From positions 1-23,180 of the IMG/VR virus record IMGVR_UViG_3300009132_000041: 23,180 nt of DNA. One strand, written 5' to 3'. Of the stretch, positions 9,801 through 15,552 are shown piece after piece. The DNA is from a virus. Each line of letters begins with the position of its first letter. Within the stretch, counting starts at the first letter, position 1. Both the position numbers and the translations under genes were made by a program. Under the pieces are notes generated by a model. The model made no database searches, was not told the origin of the DNA, and saw only the letters and a list, made by a program, of their open reading frames with translations.

Positions 9801-9912
9801 ATAGTACTGCATCTATAACACCTACTACAGCATCGACAATAGTATCTACGACATCAACGATTGCATCGACAATGTCTTCAATAGCATCTTCAATTACATC
9901 ACATAAACCCAT
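6844..9912 (-). CDS. Large virion protein with glycine-rich insert, 1022 aa
   Basis: The N terminus (residues about 4-38) is an amphipathic helix of Ile/Val/Ala with Asp or Glu every 3-4 positions. Residues about 50-545 are a Thr/Ser/Asn/Tyr-rich region likely to be beta structure. Residues about 549-720 are a glycine-rich domain with many GGGG and GGxG runs, like the Gly-rich domains of phage fibre proteins. A second beta part follows. Residues about 825-900 are strongly hydrophobic with possible membrane helices (VVLFLMAIISG, FAVAIFIGYTVSGG). A coiled-coil-like stretch and an aromatic C terminus close the protein. Membrane-active parts plus its place before the ejection-type genes suggest a channel-forming or tail-associated virion protein. 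It starts 2 nt after the previous stop without a Shine-Dalgarno, so coupled translation is likely. No enzyme motif is seen. Confidence 0.65.
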   Translation of the reverse strand: MGLCDVIEDAIEDIVDAIVDVVDTIVDAVVGVIDAVLSPVANLLGYEDGETDSDDVELFEIHNQALFADPDKKASAETVVKAITQGQDIAEALRFATLFQNGKQNIRKFIKYIDDGDYFEDFPTLKGNVMTVDYDEVDSVLTTLNSAPCTISNAKLGTLFVNPWQKYWLQENKAYVHETSTFTHSGTSYTVNVANSVYNSSSNDYTLRTGSPLANFTAFNIPSKPTGLHYIVNYYLDSAPSVNKLFVYKVGAGTYSGLDDPNTQITTTGTETLSVLPAIPLRLNNTNFNASGQSTSKRDSIIGLADTVGLDAENIIDEVMADVAATNIANYQNKVDHVYLNFGVRVWDTSQIAMNYGFRFLSTLFPGQGVTKAIYDSTPSSDDKPYNTILVTQGDYKLAFTWAYITYANYTVAQINSAGAGSDIYDKYYSDASRFDSSNNLLSTYYVSSGIKSYNVGYFVSNATELAAFIAGTLTQESSYSSEAANWMQPTQGISFSGTIINSDNSISTSGEVKPSEIYERVPTPTTQVITNNTTYYPVATSATLKIEISGGGGGGGSAERGGSGSNGHSGGTTYARVYNAGGTLLNTYSASGGSGGGGNSMGETSVGDPGDNFGGPGSNGVPSGAHSSFSGSGGQNYNDSAGGHASGYSAGGAGAGDDGGWFYQDDSGAGGNRGAYYTVNHTLANSTDYVVVSIGGGGAGGQSGNDGGNGSAGLCVLTPLSITSGVKKISKANEPTTVGTSFTYYQNVVNGMNTYTVHSPKSMLRVIDSQTSKFKMVNFDLTDPTGLMIPFSYEVIKTLPNDHVSSLFVASAHISLYVADVQIIEQPVWSGLLKIVQVVLFLMAIISGQFAAAQAIAAMIKQIVINLVIEKIIITIAKEVSPELAFAVAIFIGYTVSGGKGINFRAFEDVATLIGNTADLISTVIETTVEGLQEDLTLEWNAEKERQESLEDQLAELNEEYSPNTIRHLSNLVNVNMQSTINPMMPTEYLAYYNNFHVLGFEDYNYDNTWDVLYETQVMQT

Positions 9913-9914
9913 TT

Positions 9915-10382
9915 TTAATTAGCTAAAGGATTATCAAGGCTTTGTTGTATGCGTTTCATTAAGTCTTCTTTAGTATTATCGACTTTAATTTCAAACCTAT
10001 CTAACTTAGTATCGTAATTAGTAAGTTTAGTATCTACAGATTGTAACTTTGTATCCACTTTAGATTCAAGATTCCACTGACTGTTGCGTAAGTCAGTCAT
10101 ATCTTTCTTAAGTTCTATCTTAATTGCATTAGCATGTTCTTCAATACGTAATACATCAGCAGAAGTCTTTGCCATAGAAGCACTAATGTCTCCTAAGTCC
10201 AAATTTGCTAATGCTTCGACTTTTTGATATAAAAGAAAGCCTCCATACAATGAACCTAAGATTGTAGAAATTAAAGCAAACAGTGCCATAATACTAGCCC
10301 AACTAAATCTAAAGCCTTTTACTTTGACTTGTTTAGTACGTAAGTCTTCAACTTCTTTAATTTTCTTTTCTAAATCATCCAT
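9915..10382 (-). CDS. Membrane-anchored coiled-coil protein, 155 aa
   Basis: A charged N terminus with KVKGFRFSW is followed by one hydrophobic segment at about 31-53 (ASIMALFALISTILGSLYGG), then a long heptad-type helix with near repeats (KVDTKLQSVDTKL, TNYDTKLDRFEIKV). With basic residues before the membrane segment, the coiled coil should lie outside the cytoplasm. Its start shares TAATG with the stop of the upstream gene, and GGAG lies 11 nt upstream. It directly follows five genes for exported proteins, so it may tether or space one of them at the inner membrane. A spanin-like or holin-like role is possible but unproven. Confidence 0.6.
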   Translation of the reverse strand: MDDLEKKIKEVEDLRTKQVKVKGFRFSWASIMALFALISTILGSLYGGFLLYQKVEALANLDLGDISASMAKTSADVLRIEEHANAIKIELKKDMTDLRNSQWNLESKVDTKLQSVDTKLTNYDTKLDRFEIKVDNTKEDLMKRIQQSLDNPLAN

Positions 10383-10810
10383 TAGTTGTCGAACTCCCCT
10401 GTTTCTTGTAATGCTTTTAACAATTCAATTTCTTGCCGTAACTTTTCTACTTCTAGTCTTCTACGTTGCAATTCTAATTGATAAAGCGTATTACAGTTAA
10501 TTCTTTCTTTTGGTGCATCTAGCGGTATTATTATTCTAGCATAAATACCTAAGTCTTTTGTTTGTGGGTTATCTGGATCTTTTTTACCAATAATAGGTGC
10601 TATTGCGTTATTCACAATACCTGTCAAACCAAATTCAAAATTAGTACTCCCGCCTATGCTATTAGAACAGTCTATGTCGCCAGCTTTAACACTATCTGTA
10701 CCGTGACTAGCAGTACTACCTGGCAATTGTAAATTAAGAGATGTACTAGTAGCTACAGCTTGTGTGCTTAACAAAATTAACAGTAAACATTTTATTTGAA
10801 TTTTGAGCAT
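10382..10810 (-). CDS. Exported protein with C-terminal coiled coil, 142 aa
   Basis: The N terminus is a clear signal peptide (basic start, CLLLILLS core, likely cut after AVA near residue 20). The mature part holds two Cys (CSNSIGG and INCNTLYQLEL), a stretch YARIIIPLDAPKERINC, and a C-terminal helix with heptad leucines (LELQRRRLEVEKLRQEIELL). It appears to be periplasmic and probably oligomeric through the coiled coil. It overlaps the upstream gene by 19 nt and has no strong ribosome site. I recall similar unannotated proteins from marine phages, but no function is known to me. Confidence 0.7.
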   Translation of the reverse strand: MLKIQIKCLLLILLSTQAVATSTSLNLQLPGSTASHGTDSVKAGDIDCSNSIGGSTNFEFGLTGIVNNAIAPIIGKKDPDNPQTKDLGIYARIIIPLDAPKERINCNTLYQLELQRRRLEVEKLRQEIELLKALQETGEFDN

Positions 10811-11166
10811 ATTCTAGTAGCTAATAAAGTTTTACTTTCGTTCTTACTTCTTAATTTAGATAATGAACATATGTATCTAGCTTTATCTACATGTTCTTCT
10901 TTTATGTATACATCAAAATTTACTTCTTTTAAATAATCTATAGAAAGAATGCGATATGCAGTAACAAAAGGAATTGGTTTCCACTTTTCTGTAAACACTC
11001 CTATTTCATAATACTGCACATCTTCTCTTGCATTCCATAACCGCATAGTTGTCTTTTTTACATCGTCTATACCACTAACTCCCCACTTAGGATATGTAGG
11101 TGTCATTTCATGACTTAGTACTGCTCCGCTTAGCAGCAGTAAACATAATCCTATTGAGCTACGCAT
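10792..11166 (-). CDS. Exported protein, fimbrial-chaperone-like, 124 aa
   Basis: The signal peptide is MRSS, then GLCLLLLSGAVLS, with a likely cut before HEMTPTYP (about residue 19). The mature part is short and beta-rich: a strand with TTMRLWNAR, then YYEIGVFTEKWKPIPF, and further strands, ending with two Cys (YICSL, TRICSK) that could pair. The pattern of a strand ending in N, followed by an extended YEIxV strand and a Pro-rich turn, recalls the N-terminal Ig-like domain of PapD-type chaperones, but it is only about half the usual chaperone length. It overlaps the pilin-like gene by 16 nt and has no clear ribosome site. Chaperone function is an inference from fold pattern and neighbour. 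Confidence 0.6.
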   Translation of the reverse strand: MRSSIGLCLLLLSGAVLSHEMTPTYPKWGVSGIDDVKKTTMRLWNAREDVQYYEIGVFTEKWKPIPFVTAYRILSIDYLKEVNFDVYIKEEHVDKARYICSLSKLRSKNESKTLLATRICSKFK

Positions 11167-11642
11167 TCAGCTAATACTACTGCTTTATACGTACCACCTG
11201 GGAATGCACGGTTACCACCATAAGTAGCTACTGATGTTGACTGTATCCAAACACTACCTGCTACGCTAAGTCCATATTGACGCATTGCACCTGTTGTAGT
11301 TGATGCAGACTGATATCCACTCATACCACTTTCACCCGTAGCTTTTACAGTTACAGCACCAGTCCACGTTACATTGTCAGACAATGAAGGACTTGAACTA
11401 AAGCTAGTAGGATAACTTACTTGTGCATAGTATGCGTTAGCTAACGTAGTATCAAAACGCACCACAGGAACTTGACCTGCGCTTGAAGGGTCTGTTGTTA
11501 AAGTGTATGCGTTAGGGTTACCATATTTACCTGGTGTTACATCTGCAACAGTACATCTACTTTGAACACTTCCATCTATGTCTATTGCTAAAATTGGAGT
11601 AGCTCCAATCATTAAACTTAATGCTATTAATAATTTCTTCAT
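11151..11642 (-). CDS. Exported pilin-like beta protein, 163 aa
   Basis: A textbook signal peptide (MKKLLIALSLMIGATPILA, cut near residue 20) leads into a Ser/Thr/Gly-rich beta protein. One Cys lies near the mature N terminus (SRCTV, about residue 31) and one near the C terminus (LAECVAQ), with GGTYKAVV just before it. A Cys at each end and a GxYxAxV last strand are typical of Ig-like pilin and spore-coat-U subunits. The start overlaps the previous stop as ATGA. The following gene encodes the chaperone-like protein, so the two may act as a subunit-chaperone pair. It could instead be a periplasmic or surface decoration protein. Confidence 0.65.
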   Translation of the reverse strand: MKKLLIALSLMIGATPILAIDIDGSVQSRCTVADVTPGKYGNPNAYTLTTDPSSAGQVPVVRFDTTLANAYYAQVSYPTSFSSSPSLSDNVTWTGAVTVKATGESGMSGYQSASTTTGAMRQYGLSVAGSVWIQSTSVATYGGNRAFPGGTYKAVVLAECVAQ

Positions 11643-12526
11643 CGATATTGCTCCTCTATCATTGTATTCATTAGTTTATCTTGTCCTAGACTTCTTAAAG
11701 CTTTTCTATTATCCACTATATCTTTATCTTGTAAAACAATAGCTTCTTTATATATCTTACCTGGTATGGTTGCGACATAGTAAGTGTTAATGTTTGTTGC
11801 TTGATTTATAGATTGTAATAAAGCAGATTGTGATATGTCATTTGCAATAGTTAATGCATTTTCTGCAGTAGCCAAAAGCATTTCTAACTCTTGCTCTTTT
11901 TCTTCTTCTTCATCTTCTTCTTTAGCTTCTTCGTCTTCCTCCTTTAACAATTCTTTATCAACTTCTGCTTGCGCTAGTTGAACTGATTCATCTTGTAATG
12001 CATCATAATCTGGTATTTCAGGTAATTTAGGTGGTTCAGGTTTTTTATAACCTGGACAGTTAGGGTCACTCTGTGGATCAAAACAAGGGTCAAATCTATA
12101 TATGTATCTAACTTCAGGATTTTCTATACTACCTGTTCCTTCTTGTTTAAGCCTACCATCACCAAACACTGCAATAGGTGTGTATGGTAAAGCAATTGTT
12201 CTTCTGACTTCTACACCACCTTCTCTTTGTGACCAATCCTGTACATCTTGAAATACATAACCACCACCTACTTTATCGTTTTCAAGCGTTACAATGTAAT
12301 CATCTTCTTTAACTTTAATAGGTGTGTACTTGTAAGTTACTCCTGAGATATCCATTCCGCCAATAGCATTAGTACCTAAATAGATAGGAGTCATTGACCA
12401 CTGTAAGCCGTTGATTGCTGCGTTAGGTGTGTAGCCGAATGTGTAGCTAAAAGAAGATAAAGGCAGCAGCAGTAGCACCCATGATGCTAAGTACCTTATC
12501 ACGTTTTTCTTGTGCAGTAAGTTCAT
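11639..12526 (-). CDS. Exported acidic protein, 295 aa, start overlaps upstream gene
   Basis: I chose the ATG at 12524-12526 because AGAGG lies 6 nt before it; an ATG two codons earlier (12532) has almost no spacing. The N terminus is a signal peptide (YLASWVLLLLPLSSFS, cut near residue 28), encoded wholly inside the end of the previous gene in another frame. The mature part begins with a beta-like domain, then a two-Cys Pro-rich segment (DPCFDP, DPNCPGYKKPEPP). A run of Asp/Glu/Lys follows (about 190-215, KEEDEEAKEEDEEEEKE), leading to a helical region and a polar C terminus. It is probably periplasmic. No named family is recognised. Confidence 0.65.
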   Translation of the reverse strand: MNLLHKKNVIRYLASWVLLLLPLSSFSYTFGYTPNAAINGLQWSMTPIYLGTNAIGGMDISGVTYKYTPIKVKEDDYIVTLENDKVGGGYVFQDVQDWSQREGGVEVRRTIALPYTPIAVFGDGRLKQEGTGSIENPEVRYIYRFDPCFDPQSDPNCPGYKKPEPPKLPEIPDYDALQDESVQLAQAEVDKELLKEEDEEAKEEDEEEEKEQELEMLLATAENALTIANDISQSALLQSINQATNINTYYVATIPGKIYKEAIVLQDKDIVDNRKALRSLGQDKLMNTMIEEQYR

Positions 12527-13019
12527 CTTCATCCTCTGGCATAGGTACTAAATCAGTTCTAACTTCCCATGCTCGTTTAGCTTCTTCACCAATCAAGCCA
12601 TCAATAGGACAGGGTGTACCTGCATCCATCATCGCTTGCCATACATCTTTATCTTGGCACATTATAGATACAGCGGCTACTTTCATACCCATATCATATA
12701 ATCTACCTGCTTTTTTTAATCTAAGACAATTTGCTTCGGTGTATGTAGCACCTAAGCTTAAAGATAATATCTGTGTGCCTAAAGCACCACTAGAAGATAT
12801 CGTACACAAATCTGAATTGTTACCACCTACATTAGGAGATATAGCTGAAGGTGGTGGAGACTTAACTGTAGTCTCATTTGTACCTGTAGTTGTTACAGTA
12901 GACGTAGTATTTTGTGTTATTGAACTTTCATCTACTGCCATTACAGGCAATACAAAGATAACCCAAAAACACGCAACAATACCTAAAGCTATAACATTGT
13001 TGCGCAATCTGTTAGACAT
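12447..13019 (-). CDS. Exported phage protein with four to five Cys, 190 aa
   Basis: The N terminus is basic, then hydrophobic (ALGIVACFWVIFVLPVMA), ending in a signal-peptidase-like site before VDESS. A Thr/Ser/Pro-rich linker follows, then a compact domain with SDLCTIS, ANCLRLKKAGRLYDMGMKVAA, IMCQDKDVW and GTPCPIDG. Its spaced Cys suggest disulfides in the periplasm. I recall this Cys pattern from uncharacterised marine phage proteins. The C terminus is hydrophobic (MGATAAAFIFF). The start shares TAATG with the previous stop. The last 80 nt also encode the signal peptide of the next gene in another frame. The function is unknown. Confidence 0.65.
   Translation of the reverse strand: MSNRLRNNVIALGIVACFWVIFVLPVMAVDESSITQNTTSTVTTTGTNETTVKSPPPSAISPNVGGNNSDLCTISSSGALGTQILSLSLGATYTEANCLRLKKAGRLYDMGMKVAAVSIMCQDKDVWQAMMDAGTPCPIDGLIGEEAKRAWEVRTDLVPMPEDEDELTAQEKRDKVLSIMGATAAAFIFF
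12533..12537 (-). promoter_or_regulatory. Ribosome binding site deciding the start at 12526
   Basis: AGAGG on the minus strand lies 6 nt before the ATG at 12524-12526 and directly abuts the upstream ATG at 12530-12532. Spacing therefore favours the second ATG. The site lies inside the coding frame of the preceding 190-aa gene, so initiation needs ribosomes on already translated mRNA. Confidence 0.55.
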
Positions 13020-13549
13020 TACCCTGTAGGTTCTGCGTTAGCAATTTGAGCATTTAGATCAGTTCCTACTCCTCCAGAATTAAGAGCAGTAACTGTTGTT
13101 ACTGGTGTACCAGCTACATTAGTATTAATAGCCCAAGCATCTAATAAAGTTTTAAGATACTTCTGGTCAGCATTCCACTTAAATCCTTTAGCTTGTTCAG
13201 CTTTTAATGTAATGTCTTTACCCATTACACTATTAGCATTAGGTGTAGTGTTACCTGTTACAAGAGTTTGAGCAAATTCAGTTGTTTGTTTTTGCGTTAA
13301 CAAAGCAACTTCTGCATTTGTTTTTTCTTGTCCTATTGTATATGCTACTGATTGTTGTAGTGCTGATTGCATTGCTCCCAAGTAAACTGTTGCAAAATCT
13401 GAACCTGTTATTCTACCTAACTGATATTGTGCTTCTAAGTGTGTAGTAACAGCTTCCATCAGATCATCAAATACACCAGTACCTGTGACTACGTTATTAG
13501 TAACTGTTAAGCCACTGCCTTGTGTTAAGTTTGCTTGGGTTAATGCCAT
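13019..13549 (-). CDS. Helical virion structural protein, 176 aa
   Basis: The Thr/Gly-rich N terminus (VTGTGVFDDLMEAVTTHLEAQ) leads into a helical core with YQLGRITGSDFATVYLGAMQ and a Gln/Thr-rich helix. After a linker comes a C-terminal helix with KYLKTLLDAWAINTN. I recognise the GVFDxLMxxVxxHLxxQYxxGRIxGSDxATVYLG pattern from structural genes of marine podoviruses, downstream of the capsid gene, though I know no assigned function. There is no signal peptide, unlike the five genes that follow. The ribosome site is GTAGGA, overlapping the stop of the previous gene. Confidence 0.65.
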   Translation of the reverse strand: MALTQANLTQGSGLTVTNNVVTGTGVFDDLMEAVTTHLEAQYQLGRITGSDFATVYLGAMQSALQQSVAYTIGQEKTNAEVALLTQKQTTEFAQTLVTGNTTPNANSVMGKDITLKAEQAKGFKWNADQKYLKTLLDAWAINTNVAGTPVTTVTALNSGGVGTDLNAQIANAEPTG

Positions 13550-13553
13550 AATA

Positions 13554-14171
13554 TTATCCTACTGATCCTGTTGCTTTTTGTTTAACACGTAACTTGTCAA
13601 TTTCTTCTGGTGTTAATGGAGGTAACACTTCAACATTGTATGCTTTAATATTTTTAGGCTCCATAACTTCTTGACCATTACGAGTTGTTCTTGCAAAGAT
13701 TTGGCATTCTGCTGCTTTAAGATGATTATATAAAATCTTAGGTATATGCCAACCTTCATCATTGTTATACGGAATATATTTTTTAACAGCTTGACCATCA
13801 TTAATAACATTACTACCTACTGTAAATATATCACCTACAGCATCTACTTTTAATGGATCATTTGGTCTAACTATAACTCTAATTAAACTTAATCCTTCTG
13901 CAGCTTGTAAACCTTCTAACTCAATGCCGTTATAAGTGTAATTATCTATCATATCATCAGTAAGAATAGTAACTCCCATTTCAGCAGCTATTTCTTCATC
14001 TGTTTTAGCAGTTGATTGTTTTGTATTCATAGTTATATTTATTTCATCGCTATTATTAATATTTTCTAGTGCTTGCACTAACTTTTCTCTTTTACTGTTA
14101 AAGTGCATATTTACACCGTGATTACGTAACTCATCACTAATTTGTTTGGATGTCATTTCGTCTATGTTCAT
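13554..14171 (-). CDS. Accessory head protein with SAP-like N terminus, 205 aa
   Basis: Start chosen at 14169-14171, with AGGAG 5 nt upstream; an in-frame ATG at 14201 would begin inside the hairpin loop and arm and lacks a ribosome site. Residues 1-36 (DEMTSKQISDELRNHG, then FNSKREKLVQAL) have the two-helix pattern of SAP or HeH domains, which bind DNA. A flexible Asn/Thr linker leads to a second domain with LIRVIVRPNDP, DIFTVGSN and KKYIPYNNDEGWHIPK, ending VEVLPPLTPEEIDKL. That C-terminal part matches what I recall of proteins encoded just after N4-type capsid genes. It is likely a capsid-associated or decoration protein, perhaps contacting packaged DNA; this is inference. Confidence 0.6.
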   Translation of the reverse strand: MNIDEMTSKQISDELRNHGVNMHFNSKREKLVQALENINNSDEINITMNTKQSTAKTDEEIAAEMGVTILTDDMIDNYTYNGIELEGLQAAEGLSLIRVIVRPNDPLKVDAVGDIFTVGSNVINDGQAVKKYIPYNNDEGWHIPKILYNHLKAAECQIFARTTRNGQEVMEPKNIKAYNVEVLPPLTPEEIDKLRVKQKATGSVG

Positions 14172-14176
14172 AATAT

Positions 14177-14181
14177 CTCCT
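14177..14181 (-). promoter_or_regulatory. Ribosome binding site deciding the start at 14171
   Basis: AGGAG followed by ATATT and the ATG at 14171. It fixes the start of the 205-aa gene downstream of the hairpin rather than at the longer in-frame ATG at 14201. Confidence 0.8.
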
Positions 14182-14188
14182 ATATTAA

Positions 14189-14221
14189 GTCTTCCCCACA
14201 TACGTAGTATGTGAGGAAGAC
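14189..14221 (-). terminator. Strong hairpin after the capsid gene
   Basis: The two 15-nt arms (GTCTTCCTCACATAC and GTATGTGGGGAAGAC on the minus strand) pair completely except for one G-U wobble, around a 3-nt loop TAC. The hairpin begins 8 nt after the capsid stop codon. What follows is TTAATATAGG, not a T run, so it is not a classical intrinsic terminator. It may act as a partial terminator, an RNA 3' stabiliser or a processing site that keeps capsid mRNA abundant relative to downstream genes. Confidence 0.7.
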
Positions 14222-14237
14222 AAGCTTAATTAAGCTT
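14222..14237. repeat. 16-bp perfect palindrome overlapping the capsid stop
   Basis: AAGCTTAATTAAGCTT is its own reverse complement. It covers the last capsid codons and the stop, and directly abuts the hairpin at 14189-14221. It could form a second short stem in RNA or be a protein-binding site in DNA. In AT-rich DNA some palindromes arise by chance, but this one sits exactly at an operon joint. Confidence 0.75.
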
Positions 14238-15516
14238 TTTTACACCAAATGATTCCTAGACGCTCAGGACGTAGAGCCATGAACCCATAGTACCACTTGA
14301 TTGAGTAAAAACCCTTTTCACCGTAAGGGTCGTTCACGTCAGCAGTCTCTTTACCTGGCTTCTTGTGAGTAGTAGTGAACTTAAGGCTCTTACCATCAGT
14401 TTGGAAACCGATAGTAGTAAATGAACCGTCACCTACACAAAGCATAGGGTAAATGTCTGCATTAGATGCACCCGCACCTGAATCATACTGCATTTCAGGA
14501 ACTACAACAAAACGGAACTGGTCTACTGAACCAATCTCACCGTTAAGGATTGTAGAAGCGTCAGCGTATTTCTCTACACCAACAAATCCTGAACCAACAC
14601 CTGAACCAGATATATCAGTCATCTTACGTACCATTGGAATCAAATCTGGACCAATGTACATAACACGTCCACCGTTAACAGTTTTAGTATCTGTCATACG
14701 AGAACCTGAAATAATCTTAGTTTGCTTAGGTGTCTTGTTGTTATCTAGCGCAATAGACAATGTCATCAAGTCATTGTAAGTTGCTACAGCATTAACGTTA
14801 GCTTTTGCTGCTCCACCAATGAAATAAGCAGTACCGCTAGAAGTAGCAGTATTGATTAGATCTTTCTGCAATTGTGCTTCAGTCATTTCTGTTGCACCAA
14901 CCATCATCTCTTCAGTGATGTGAGACAACAACTCAGAGTCTGAATCAAAATCTAGAGACTCTTGAGTGTACTCAGTGAAGAAACCTTGCTTGATAAGTGA
15001 ACCAGTAATTTGTGTACGCTTGAAACCTACACGGTTAACTCTTCCACCATTCTCAGTTAATGCTGGTAGACGATCAGCGATTACACCAACATCTTTTGAT
15101 GAACCGTAAAGGTTACCATACATTTGCTTAGTACTACCACCAGTACCAGCTGCAGTAGTTGCATTAGCTTGAGTTGCATAATAACCAGCATGAGTTGCAG
15201 TTGCTGCTGTCCAACCAGTACCACCTGATTGTAATGTACCTGCTTTATCCCAAGCCATGAACTTAGTACTAGTTTGAATTAGACCGTCAGCATCAATACC
15301 TTGGTCTGTTGTATTCAAATCATCTAGTAATGGTTGATATACATCTTGCTTGATTGTCTTACCATGATGCTTAGGCATAGCCCTAACATCTGCCAATGGC
15401 ATAAAGTACTGAATGTCACGTACTTTAATGAGCGCTTTCTTAAAATAAAAGTCAGTGCGCGCTTGTGCACCTACATTACTGGCGCCATTTGCGCCTGTGC
15501 CGTATTCTAAAGCCAT
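14230..15516 (-). CDS. Major capsid protein, N4-gp56 family
   Basis: This builds the icosahedral head shell. At 428 aa it is close to the N4 capsid protein (about 400 aa). Family signatures are near the N terminus: [16 protein letters not shown] (23-38), [10 protein letters not shown] (47-56) and [17 protein letters not shown] (62-78). It ends with a beta-rich, Gly-containing C-terminal part. It lies directly after the scaffold-like gene and has the strongest ribosome site in the window (AGGAG, 6 nt before ATG). By eye its codons contain more C and G at third positions than its neighbours, as expected of a very highly expressed gene. A strong hairpin follows the stop. Identification is from recognised motifs; no alignment was run. 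Confidence 0.85.
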   Translation of the reverse strand: MALEYGTGANGASNVGAQARTDFYFKKALIKVRDIQYFMPLADVRAMPKHHGKTIKQDVYQPLLDDLNTTDQGIDADGLIQTSTKFMAWDKAGTLQSGGTGWTAATATHAGYYATQANATTAAGTGGSTKQMYGNLYGSSKDVGVIADRLPALTENGGRVNRVGFKRTQITGSLIKQGFFTEYTQESLDFDSDSELLSHITEEMMVGATEMTEAQLQKDLINTATSSGTAYFIGGAAKANVNAVATYNDLMTLSIALDNNKTPKQTKIISGSRMTDTKTVNGGRVMYIGPDLIPMVRKMTDISGSGVGSGFVGVEKYADASTILNGEIGSVDQFRFVVVPEMQYDSGAGASNADIYPMLCVGDGSFTTIGFQTDGKSLKFTTTHKKPGKETADVNDPYGEKGFYSIKWYYGFMALRPERLGIIWCKKA

Positions 15517-15552
15517 ATTATTCTCCTATAGCTGTATATTAAAAGAGAAAGA

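Noticed and set aside
12481-13029. Plus-strand open frame of 182 codons antisense to the 190-aa exported protein
   Set aside because: The opposite strand carries a protein with a signal peptide and an ordered Cys pattern and fits the operon. The plus-strand product is low-complexity and has no ribosome site or neighbours on its strand.
14172-14201. Ten-residue N-terminal extension of the 205-aa protein from an ATG at 14201
   Set aside because: That ATG lies within the hairpin and has no ribosome site, while the ATG at 14171 has AGGAG at the right spacing.
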